From: DATFPQ01 sp035264765
GTDB taxonomy: Bacteria; Actinomycetota; Actinomycetes; Actinomycetales; Angustibacteraceae
Reading direction: 5' to 3'
Assembly: GCA_035264765.1 (NCBI GenBank)
Contig: DATFPQ010000181.1
Coordinates: 1-10,811, forward strand
DNA length: 10,811 nt
Shown: piece after piece, positions 1 to 5,473 of the stretch
How the letters are laid out: the number at the start of each line of letters is the position of its first letter
How positions within the stretch are numbered: position 1 is the first letter of the stretch
Program-made: the position numbers and the translations under genes
Notes under the pieces: generated by a model
Databases searched by the model: none
The model's input: the letters and a program-made list of their open reading frames with translations, nothing else
What the model was told of the DNA's origin: nothing

Positions 1-959
1 GGGACGGCGACGCCGAGCGCCGCGCACTCCCGCAGCACGATGCCGGCCAGCTCCTGCGCGAGCTCGGACGGCGCGAGCGGGTCGTGCTCGCTCGTGTACG
101 CGATGCCGAACCCGCCGCCGATGTCCAGCTCCGGCAGCGTCACGCCGTGCTCGCGGACCACCTCGGCGTGCAGCCCGAGCACCCGCCGCGCGGCCACCTC
201 GAAGCCCTGGACGTCGAAGATCTGCGAACCGATGTGGGAGTGCAGCCCCATCAGCTCGAGCTCCGGCCGGGCGAGGGTGCGCGCGACGGCCTCTCGCGCG
301 ACGCCTTCGGACAGCGAGAGCCCGAACTTCTGGTCCTCGTGGGCCGTGGCGATGTAGGAGTGGGTGTGCGCCTCGACGCCCACGGTCACCCGCAGCAGCA
401 CCGGTGCTCGTACGCCACGCTTCGCGGCCGCGTCGGCGATCCGGTCGATCTCGCCGAGGGAGTCGACAACGATCCGGCCGATTCCGGCGTCCAGCGCCCG
501 GGCGATCTCGGCATCACTTTTATTGTTACCATGCAACCCTATACGTTGCAACGGCACGCCCGCGCGCAGCGCCACGGCGAGCTCGCCGCCCGTGCAGGTG
601 TCGAGAGAGAGTCCCTCCTCGGCGATCCAGCGGGCGACCTCGGTCGTCAGGAAGGCCTTTCCCGCGTAATAGATGTCGGCGCCGCCGCACAGGTCCGCGA
701 ACGCGTCGGCGAACGCGTCACGGAACGCTCCGGCTCGGGCCCGAAAGTCCCGCTCGTCGACCACGTATGCCGGGGTCCCGTACTCCGCCGCGATCCGGTC
801 GACGGGCACACCCGCCACCTCCAGCCGGCCAGTGGGCGCACGACGCACGCTCTGCGCCCACAGCTGCGGCACCAGGGCGTTGACGTCGTCCGGCGGCCGC
901 AGCCAGGACGGACCCCGGTATCCGTCCGCGTGCAGGGCGCCCGCCTCGTGCGCGCGCAC
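1..959 (-). CDS. lysA: Diaminopimelate decarboxylase, partial (C-terminus beyond left edge)
   Basis: LysA decarboxylates meso-diaminopimelate to L-lysine, the last step of lysine synthesis, using pyridoxal phosphate in the cytoplasm. I translated the minus strand: 319 residues are present of a family length near 420-470, and the C-terminal part is outside the window. Visible motifs are the PLP-lysine motif YYAGKAF (about residues 97-103), LHGNNKS (142-148), the LHSHIGSQ segment, and the glycine-rich phosphate-binding GGGFG. The N-terminal stretch AHEAGALH...PDDVNALVP is typical of actinobacterial LysA. The start is GTG at 959, because the frame continues correctly from there and a GGAG lies 8 bases upstream inside argS. 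The argS stop TAG and this GTG share one base (TAGTG), which implies translational coupling. Codons 137-149 are strikingly AT-rich compared with the rest of the gene (see findings). The family call is firm; the exact start is less certain. Confidence 0.95.
   Translation of the reverse strand, partial: MRAHEAGALHADGYRGPSWLRPPDDVNALVPQLWAQSVRRAPTGRLEVAGVPVDRIAAEYGTPAYVVDERDFRARAGAFRDAFADAFADLCGGADIYYAGKAFLTTEVARWIAEEGLSLDTCTGGELAVALRAGVPLQRIGLHGNNKSDAEIARALDAGIGRIVVDSLGEIDRIADAAAKRGVRAPVLLRVTVGVEAHTHSYIATAHEDQKFGLSLSEGVAREAVARTLARPELELMGLHSHIGSQIFDVQGFEVAARRVLGLHAEVVREHGVTLPELDIGGGFGIAYTSEHDPLAPSELAQELAGIVLRECAALGVAV
513..551 (-). other. AT-rich rare-codon tract inside lysA with inverted repeat
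   Basis: Thirteen consecutive lysA codons read TTG CAA CGT ATA GGG TTG CAT GGT AAC AAT AAA AGT GAT. This is 14 G/C in 39 bases (36%), with only 4 of 13 third positions G or C, in a gene that otherwise almost always ends codons in G or C. The tract encodes LQRIGLHGNNKSD and includes the conserved HGNNKS motif, so the protein looks normal. At 532-550 it holds a perfect inverted repeat, TGCAAC-N7-GTTGCA, which could be a protein-binding site or an RNA hairpin. The function is unknown. Confidence 0.75.
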
Positions 960-2605
960 TACATGCGCTCCGGTGCGGAGACCCCGAGCAGGTCGAGGCC
1001 GCGGGCGAGCACTGTGCGGGTGGCCTCGTTCAGCCACAGCCGAGTGCGGTGCAGGTCCGTGACCTCCTCGTCCGCGTTCTGCGGGCGGACGCGGCACAGG
1101 TCGTACCACTTGTGGTAGGCGCCGGCCAGGATCTCGAGGAAGCGGGCGACCCGGTGCGGCTCGCGCAGCTCCGCGGCGGTGGCGACGACGCCCGGGAACT
1201 GGCCGAGCGTGGCCAGGAGCACCGACTCGGTCTCGTGGTCGAGCAGGGACGGGTCGAAGCCGTCCTCGGTGCGCACGCCGTCCTCGATCGCCAGCCGCGT
1301 GACGTTGCTGGTCCGAGCGTGCGCGTACTGGACGTAGAAGACGGGGTTGTCGTTGCTGCGTTTGGTCAGTAGGTCCGGCTCCAGAGTGATCGGCGAGTCC
1401 GCCGGGAACCGGGCGAGCGAGTACCGGACCGCATCCCGGCCGAGCCAGTGCACCAGGTCGCGCAGCTCGATGATGTTGCCTGCCCGCTTGCTCAGCCGGG
1501 CCCCGGCGACGGTGACCAGCTGCCCGATGAGCACCTCGATGCTGCGCTCCGGGTCGTCCCCGGCGCACGCGGCGATCGCCTTGAGCCGTGCGACGTAGCC
1601 ATGGTGGTCGGCGCCCAGCATGTAGACCTTCTCGGCGAAGCCCCGGTCGCGCTTGCTGAGGTAGTAGGCGGCGTCGGCGGCGAAGTAGGTGGTGCTGCCG
1701 TCAGAGCGGAGCAGCACGCGGTCGCGGTCGTCGCCGAAGTCGGTCGTGCGCAGCCACACCGCGCCGTCCCGGTCGACGACGTGGCCCTGCTCGCGCAGCC
1801 GGGCGACGGCCTTCTCGACGGCTCCGGTGGCGTGCAGGGTCCGCTCGCTGAACCAGACGTCGAAGTGGACGCCGAACTCCGCGAGCACCTCCTTGAGCTC
1901 GGTCAGCTGCGCCTGGTAGGCCAGCTCCCGCACCTCGTCCAGCGGTGCCTGGTCGACGCTGCGGCCCTGCGCGACAAGCTCCGCGCGCACCTTCTCGGCG
2001 AGCTCGACGACGTACTCCCCGTGGTAGCCGTCCTCGGGGACGTCCTCGCCGCGCAGGCGGGCCAGCACGGATGCGCCGAACTTGTCCATCTGCGCGCCGT
2101 GGTCGTTGATGTAGAACTCGCGGGTGACGTCGGCCCCGGCCGCGCTGAGCACGCGCCCGAGGGCGTCCCCCAGGGCCGCCCAGCGGGTGTGGCCGATGTG
2201 CAGGGGCCCGGTGGGGTTCGCCGAGACGAACTCGAGGTTGACCACGTGACCGGCCAGCGTCTTGTTGTTCCCGTACGCCGCACCCGCCAGCACGATGGTG
2301 CGCGCGAGCTCCCCGGCGGAAGCCGCGTCGACCACGACGTTGAGGAACCCGGGCCCCGCGACGTCGACGCTCTTGACACCCGGCACCTCGGCCAGCCGGG
2401 CGGCAAGGACCTTGGCGACCTGGCGCGGCGGGACCCCGGCCCCCTTGGCCAGCTGCAGGGCGACGTTGGTGGACCAGTCGCCGTGGTCGCGGTTGCGGGG
2501 ACGCTCGACCGTCACCGTGTCGGGCACGGCGACGGCAAGCTCGCCGGCGGCGACGGCGTCGGCGAGGACGCCGCGGACGGCCAGGGACAGGTCTTCGGGG
2601 GTCAC
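959..2605 (-). CDS. argS: Arginyl-tRNA synthetase
   Basis: ArgS is a class I aminoacyl-tRNA synthetase that charges tRNA-Arg with arginine in the cytoplasm, using ATP. The 548 residues match the usual bacterial length of about 550-580. The HIGH signature is seen as PLHIGHTRW (HIGH at 136-139), preceded by EFVSANPTG. The KMSKS loop is the degenerate RLSKRAGN (from about residue 370), as is common in ArgS. The ArgS N-terminal additive domain fills about residues 1-95, and the C-terminal anticodon-binding domain ends in the characteristic GVSAPERM. The start is GTG at 2605. No Shine-Dalgarno precedes it, but a TAnnnT box lies exactly six bases upstream, so the mRNA is probably leaderless. lysA follows with a one-base overlap, and a tRNA-Arg gene lies upstream on the same strand. 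Confidence 0.98.
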   Translation of the reverse strand: MTPEDLSLAVRGVLADAVAAGELAVAVPDTVTVERPRNRDHGDWSTNVALQLAKGAGVPPRQVAKVLAARLAEVPGVKSVDVAGPGFLNVVVDAASAGELARTIVLAGAAYGNNKTLAGHVVNLEFVSANPTGPLHIGHTRWAALGDALGRVLSAAGADVTREFYINDHGAQMDKFGASVLARLRGEDVPEDGYHGEYVVELAEKVRAELVAQGRSVDQAPLDEVRELAYQAQLTELKEVLAEFGVHFDVWFSERTLHATGAVEKAVARLREQGHVVDRDGAVWLRTTDFGDDRDRVLLRSDGSTTYFAADAAYYLSKRDRGFAEKVYMLGADHHGYVARLKAIAACAGDDPERSIEVLIGQLVTVAGARLSKRAGNIIELRDLVHWLGRDAVRYSLARFPADSPITLEPDLLTKRSNDNPVFYVQYAHARTSNVTRLAIEDGVRTEDGFDPSLLDHETESVLLATLGQFPGVVATAAELREPHRVARFLEILAGAYHKWYDLCRVRPQNADEEVTDLHRTRLWLNEATRTVLARGLDLLGVSAPERM

Positions 2606-2611
2606 CCTGCG

Positions 2612-2617
2612 AGTTTA
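2612..2617 (-). promoter_or_regulatory. Predicted argS promoter -10 box (leaderless start)
   Basis: On the minus strand TAAACT (TAnnnT) ends six bases before the argS GTG, which places the transcription start on the first base of the start codon. No convincing -35 is seen in the G/C-rich stretch upstream, and no ribosome binding site fits between the box and the GTG. The 75 bp between the receiver gene and argS hold nothing else recognisable. Confidence 0.6.
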
Positions 2618-2680
2618 CCGGCGTGCGCCCCGGCCCCTGGCGGCCCGACCACCCGGCCTTGGTGCGCGTGGATCGAGCGC

Positions 2681-3163
2681 CTAGTGCACGCGCCCACCGG
2701 AGGCGAGCACGCCGACGATGGCGACCAGCTCGTCCGGGTCGAAGGGCTTGGCGATGAAGGCGTCCACGGTGGCCTGCTCGGCCTGGGCCCGGTGGTGCCG
2801 CTGCACCGAGGCGGTCACCATCACGACCGGCAGGTGCTCCAGCCGCGGATCGGTGCGGATCATCGACACGGTCCACCAGCCGTCCCGTCGCGGCATCAGC
2901 GCGTCGACGGTGACGACGTCCGGCAATGGCGCCGAGGTGTCGGAGAGGATGTCCAGCGCCTCGAGCCCGTCGTGGGCCTGGATGACCTCGTAGCCCTCGA
3001 GCTCGAGGTTCATCGCGATGAGTGTGCGGACCGAGTCCGTGTCGTCGCACACCAGGACGCGCGGCGAGGTCAGCGAGCTGACGCGACGTCGACGCGCCCC
3101 TGCGCCGCCCGGACCACCGGCGTCAGGGCCGCTCCTGCCACCGGACACGCTCATGGCGCTCAT
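2681..3163 (-). CDS. Stand-alone receiver-domain response regulator
   Basis: This is a single-domain, CheY-like phosphoacceptor protein of 160 residues. Residues about 35-157 form the receiver: acidic pair D40/D41 (VLVCDD), phosphorylation site D87 (VTVDALMP), switch residue T117 (VMVTAS) and lysine K139 (AKPFD). No DNA-binding or enzymatic output domain follows, so it must act by contacting a partner or as a phosphate sink. The first 30 residues are Gly/Arg-rich and probably disordered. There is no cognate kinase beside it; the nearest is at 9211-10227 and already has its own regulator. Two ATGs are possible, at 3163 and 3154. Neither has a good Shine-Dalgarno, and TACCAT lies seven bases before the 3154 ATG, so a leaderless start there is plausible. 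It sits between tRNA-Arg and argS. The partner and role are unknown. Confidence 0.88.
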   Translation of the reverse strand: MSAMSVSGGRSGPDAGGPGGAGARRRRVSSLTSPRVLVCDDTDSVRTLIAMNLELEGYEVIQAHDGLEALDILSDTSAPLPDVVTVDALMPRRDGWWTVSMIRTDPRLEHLPVVMVTASVQRHHRAQAEQATVDAFIAKPFDPDELVAIVGVLASGGRVH

Positions 3164-3230
3164 GGTAGGACCGCTGCTGCGATCTTGGGTCCGAACGGCA
3201 CCGATGGGCCGGACGACGTGCAGGCGATGG

Positions 3231-3302
3231 TGCCCCCGGCAGGATTCGAACCTGCGCTTTCGCCTCCGGAGGGCGACGCTCTATCCCCTGAGCTACGGGG
3301 GC
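3231..3302 (-). tRNA. tRNA-Arg (anticodon CCG)
   Basis: The minus strand folds into a standard cloverleaf. A 7-bp acceptor stem (GCCCCCG/CGGGGGC) is followed by a D arm GCTC-AGGGGATA-GAGC. The anticodon stem TCGCC/GGCGA encloses loop CTCCGGA, giving anticodon CCG (reads CGG, Arg). There is a 4-base variable loop AAGC, a T arm GCAGG-TTCGAAT-CCTGC, and discriminator A. The 3' CCA is encoded in the DNA (3228-3230). The gene is upstream of argS, whose product charges this tRNA. No clear intrinsic terminator follows, only an imperfect GTCCGGC...GCCG...GGAC pairing at about 3187-3213. Confidence 0.97.
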
Positions 3303-3315
3303 TCGGGGCTGAAAC

Positions 3316-3345
3316 AGGCTACCAGCCCGCTACTGGGCGACCGAA
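3316..3345 (-). promoter_or_regulatory. Possible tRNA-Arg promoter
   Basis: On the minus strand a TAGCCT -10 box (3316-3321) lies 18 bases downstream of TTCGGT (3340-3345) and 13 bases before the tRNA 5' end. This fits the 51-bp gap between the M15 peptidase stop and the tRNA. The spacer contains a weak GCCC-N6-GGGC hairpin, which could instead belong to the end of the peptidase transcript. Confidence 0.4.
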
Positions 3346-3353
3346 CCAGGCGG

Positions 3354-4205
3354 TCACTGCCCGGCGACGTACTCCCAGTGCCAGGCCTCCGGGCGACTGC
3401 CGCCGGGCCGCGCCCAGACGGGATTGTCCCAGCCGAACTTGGGCGCGTTCGCATGCAGCCAGCGGTTCTGCCGGGTGCCCGTCACCTCGGCGCCGTCGCA
3501 CAGGTCCGCCGCCAGCCCCAGGCCGTGCTCGCTCGTTCCCGGGCGCGCGGCCAGCCCGGGCTTGCGGGCGGCCAGGCTGACCTGGGAGGCGTAGGAGCGG
3601 TAGGAGTCGGTGAGGCACAGGCGCTTGCCGAACGCGGCGCGGTATGCGGCGCTCAGCCGGATCAGCCCGACGGCGGCGTCGGCCCGCAGCCGGTGACCCG
3701 GCGCGAACGGCAGCCGGCACAGCTGGGACAGCGGGATGCGCCCGTTCGCGAAGTCGTGTCGGCTGACCTTGCCGGCGCACGAGGCGGTACTGGCCAACGC
3801 CTTGCTCGTCGACGCCCTCCTCGTCGAGGCCTTGCCGGCCGAGGCGGCGGCACGGGTGCTGAGCTCGAGCCGGGCCTTCGACCGCGACACCGCCGTCAGC
3901 CGCAGCTGGGACCGGGACAGCCGGGGCACGCGCGCCGCGACGACCGGAGCCGCCGACGCGTCCTGCCCACTGACCCGGGCGCTCGGCGCAGCTCCGGCGT
4001 CCGCGGTCAGCGTGATGGGCCGAGCAGCAGCCGCCTCCACCCGCTGCGGCAGGGCCTCGCTGATGCCGAAGGCGCCCGCGGTGATGCTCGCGGCAGCGAC
4101 GGCGCCGAGGCCGCGAAGCACCCTGCGGCGCGCGGACGACGGCTGCGGCACGGCCCGGCGCCGGCCCACGTACGTCGTCGAGCGGGCGCGGGGTACAGCG
4201 GCCAC
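3354..4205 (-). CDS. Secreted M15-family (VanY-like) D-Ala-D-Ala carboxypeptidase
   Basis: This is a predicted zinc peptidase that trims peptidoglycan stem peptides outside the membrane. It has 283 residues. The M15 catalytic domain covers about residues 155-283: SYRSYASQ (201-208), Zn ligands H227 and D234 in SEHGLGLAAD, and E273/H276 in EAWHWEYV, which supply the catalytic base and the third ligand. An N-terminal RRRVLRGLG followed by an Ala-rich hydrophobic stretch (about 32-48) and AAA (58-60) resembles a Tat-type signal peptide. Residues about 61-142 are a Ser/Ala/Lys/Arg-rich linker, possibly wall-binding. Four cysteines (143, 163, 197, 236) lie only in the exported part and could form two disulfides. 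The start is GTG at 4205 with GGAG seven bases upstream. The promoter region is rich in palindromes. The exact substrate (DD- or LD-peptidase) cannot be decided from sequence. Confidence 0.88.
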   Translation of the reverse strand: MAAVPRARSTTYVGRRRAVPQPSSARRRVLRGLGAVAAASITAGAFGISEALPQRVEAAAARPITLTADAGAAPSARVSGQDASAAPVVAARVPRLSRSQLRLTAVSRSKARLELSTRAAASAGKASTRRASTSKALASTASCAGKVSRHDFANGRIPLSQLCRLPFAPGHRLRADAAVGLIRLSAAYRAAFGKRLCLTDSYRSYASQVSLAARKPGLAARPGTSEHGLGLAADLCDGAEVTGTRQNRWLHANAPKFGWDNPVWARPGGSRPEAWHWEYVAGQ

Positions 4206-4212
4206 AGGCGGT

Positions 4213-4216
4213 CTCC
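4213..4216 (-). promoter_or_regulatory. Ribosome binding site of the M15 peptidase
   Basis: GGAG lies on the minus strand seven bases before the GTG at 4205. It fixes the start of a gene whose N-terminus has no close ATG, and it contrasts with the leaderless starts elsewhere in the window. Confidence 0.7.
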
Positions 4217-4280
4217 GGGAGTCGTGACGGCGAGCGGGGTGCGGGCGCGCGACGGTGCGCGAGACGCCCGGGATGTCCCA

Positions 4281-4286
4281 ACCCTA
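4281..4286 (-). promoter_or_regulatory. Predicted -10 box of the M15 peptidase promoter
   Basis: TAGGGT (TAnnnT) on the minus strand would start transcription at the A at about 4274, giving a 5' leader of about 68 bases. No TTGACA-like -35 is found 16-19 bases upstream, which would fit an activator-dependent promoter. The box overlaps the inverted repeat at 4284-4302. Confidence 0.4.
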
Positions 4287-4302
4287 GGTGCCATACACCT
4301 AG
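4284..4302. promoter_or_regulatory. Perfect 7-bp inverted repeat over the -10 box (possible operator)
   Basis: CTAGGTG-CCATA-CACCTAG is a perfect palindrome with 7-bp arms and a 5-base centre. It overlaps the predicted -10 box and spacer of the M15 peptidase promoter, where a bound repressor would block RNA polymerase. No specific regulator is recognised from the sequence. Confidence 0.45.
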
Positions 4303-4311
4303 CCGCCGGAA

Positions 4312-4324
4312 GCCGCAGTGCGGC
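4312..4324. repeat. Perfect 6-bp inverted repeat, single-base centre
   Basis: GCCGCA-G-TGCGGC lies between the CRP-type site and the -10 palindrome, about 44 bases upstream of the predicted start of the M15 peptidase transcript. It could be a second operator. Short G/C palindromes arise easily in this base composition, so this one is weak when considered alone. Confidence 0.35.
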
Positions 4325-4327
4325 ATG

Positions 4328-4343
4328 TGTGACGAATGTCACA
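4328..4343. promoter_or_regulatory. CRP/GlxR-type binding site upstream of the M15 peptidase
   Basis: TGTGACGAATGTCACA is a perfect TGTGA-N6-TCACA palindrome with 6-bp arms TGTGAC/GTCACA. It is the known consensus of the CRP/GlxR family and also fits the actinobacterial form GTG-N6-GNCAC. Its centre (4335.5) lies about 61.5 bases upstream of the transcription start predicted from the -10 box at 4281-4286, the classic class I activator position. Actinobacterial CRP proteins are known to control cell-wall hydrolases such as rpfA, so a peptidase target is reasonable. Confidence 0.65.
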
Positions 4344-4349
4344 TCGTGC

Positions 4350-4362
4350 GCCCCAGAGGGGC
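4350..4362 (-). terminator. Hairpin downstream of the CNNM pair (possible terminator)
   Basis: GCCCC-TCT-GGGGC on the minus strand is a 5-bp G/C stem about 47 bases after the stop of the 354-residue CNNM protein. It has no U-tract, so it may be a weak or Rho-assisted end, or a further operator-like palindrome in front of the M15 gene. Confidence 0.25.
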
Positions 4363-4408
4363 TGGGGGCGGCGCGGCGGAGCAGTGCAGCCAGACGAACC
4401 CAGGACGG

Positions 4409-5473
4409 CTAGCGGGCGGCGTCGCTGCGTCGCAGCGCACCGTGCCGGCGCGTCTCGTCACGAACCTCGCCGACCAGCTCCTCCAGCACGTCCTCCAGGA
4501 ACACCACGCCGGTGAGCCCTTCCCGGTCCACGACGCCCGCGAGGTGGGCGCCGGACCGTTGCATGGCGGCCAGGACGTCCTCGACGTCGTCGGCCGCGCC
4601 GACGGTGACCAGCGAGCGGACGCGCTTGGCGGGCAACGGCTCCTCGTACCGCGCGTCGTCGGCGTACAGGACGTCCTTCAGGTGCACGTACCCGGTCAAC
4701 GTTCCGCCGGCGCCCACCACCGGGAACCTGGAGAACCCGGTGCGGGCGACCAGCCGCTCCACCTCGGCGGGCGTGGATCCCGCGGCGACGGTAACCAGGT
4801 CGCCGAGCGGGACCGCGACGTCGCCGGCGTCCCGGTCGCTGAACTCCAGCGCGCCCGCGACCAGCGCGTGCTCGTGACCCAGCAACCCTTCCCGATGCGA
4901 CTCCTGGACGATCGACTGCACCTCCTCGGCCGTGAACGCCGAGGTCACCTCGTCCTTGGGCTCCACGCGCAGCAGCCGGAGGACGCCGTTCGCGACGCCG
5001 TTGAGCACGAGGATCAGCGGCGCCAGCACCCGGGACAGCCAGACCAGCGGCGGCGCAAGCACCAGCGCCACCCGGTCCGGGCCGGCGATCGCGAGGTTCT
5101 TGGGGACCATCTCGCCGACCACCACGTGCAGGTACACGACGAGCGTCAGGGCGAGCGCGAAGGCGACCGGGTGGACGAGGTCCTCCGGCAGGCTCAGCGC
5201 CGCGAACGGCGACTCGAGCAGGTGCGCGAGCGCCGGCTCGGCCACCGCGCCGAGGCCCACCGAGCAGACTGTCACGCCGAGCTGCGCGCAGGCGAGCATG
5301 GCAGAGACGTGCTCCATCGCGTACAGCGTGGTCCGGGCGCGGCGTGAGCCCGCGGTGGCCGCCGGCTCGATCTGGCTGCGGCGGGCGGCCATGGTCGCGA
5401 ACTCGGCGCCGACGAAACAGGCGTTGCCCACGAGCAGGACGACCGCGACGGCGAAGGCCGCACCCGTACTCAT
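4409..5473 (-). CDS. CNNM/CBS membrane protein without CorC-C domain (second of pair)
   Basis: This belongs to the CorC/CNNM (DUF21-CBS, formerly 'hemolysin') family, whose characterised members transport or regulate Mg2+ across the cytoplasmic membrane. It has 354 residues. The N-terminal CNNM transmembrane domain covers about residues 1-170, with the family hallmark GEMVPKNLA at 120-128. A CBS pair follows at about 210-337 (FSRFPVV near 247; GVVFLEDVLEELVGE near 322). The second CBS has DREGLTG where relatives have DEYGGT, so nucleotide binding may be altered. The C-terminal CorC_HlyC domain is absent, unlike in its upstream neighbour. Its ATG overlaps the neighbour's TGA (ATGA), which shows translational coupling and perhaps a heteromer. 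The order and lengths match, from memory, Mycobacterium tuberculosis Rv1841c beside Rv1842c and guaB1. Confidence 0.93.
   Translation of the reverse strand: MSTGAAFAVAVVLLVGNACFVGAEFATMAARRSQIEPAATAGSRRARTTLYAMEHVSAMLACAQLGVTVCSVGLGAVAEPALAHLLESPFAALSLPEDLVHPVAFALALTLVVYLHVVVGEMVPKNLAIAGPDRVALVLAPPLVWLSRVLAPLILVLNGVANGVLRLLRVEPKDEVTSAFTAEEVQSIVQESHREGLLGHEHALVAGALEFSDRDAGDVAVPLGDLVTVAAGSTPAEVERLVARTGFSRFPVVGAGGTLTGYVHLKDVLYADDARYEEPLPAKRVRSLVTVGAADDVEDVLAAMQRSGAHLAGVVDREGLTGVVFLEDVLEELVGEVRDETRRHGALRRSDAAR

Noticed and set aside
513..551. AT-rich tract in lysA as a small foreign insertion or intein remnant
   Set aside because: The frame and the conserved HGNNKS motif continue through it without extra residues, so it is not an insertion.
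1448..3580. Long plus-strand open frame across argS, the receiver gene and the tRNA
   Set aside because: It runs straight through a tRNA and is antisense to argS. It is a composition-driven shadow.
4206..4330. Possible ydaO/yuaA-type (c-di-AMP) riboswitch before the M15 peptidase
   Set aside because: Such switches often precede actinobacterial cell-wall hydrolases, so I looked for the conserved core motifs. None are present, and the predicted leader of about 68 bases is too short.
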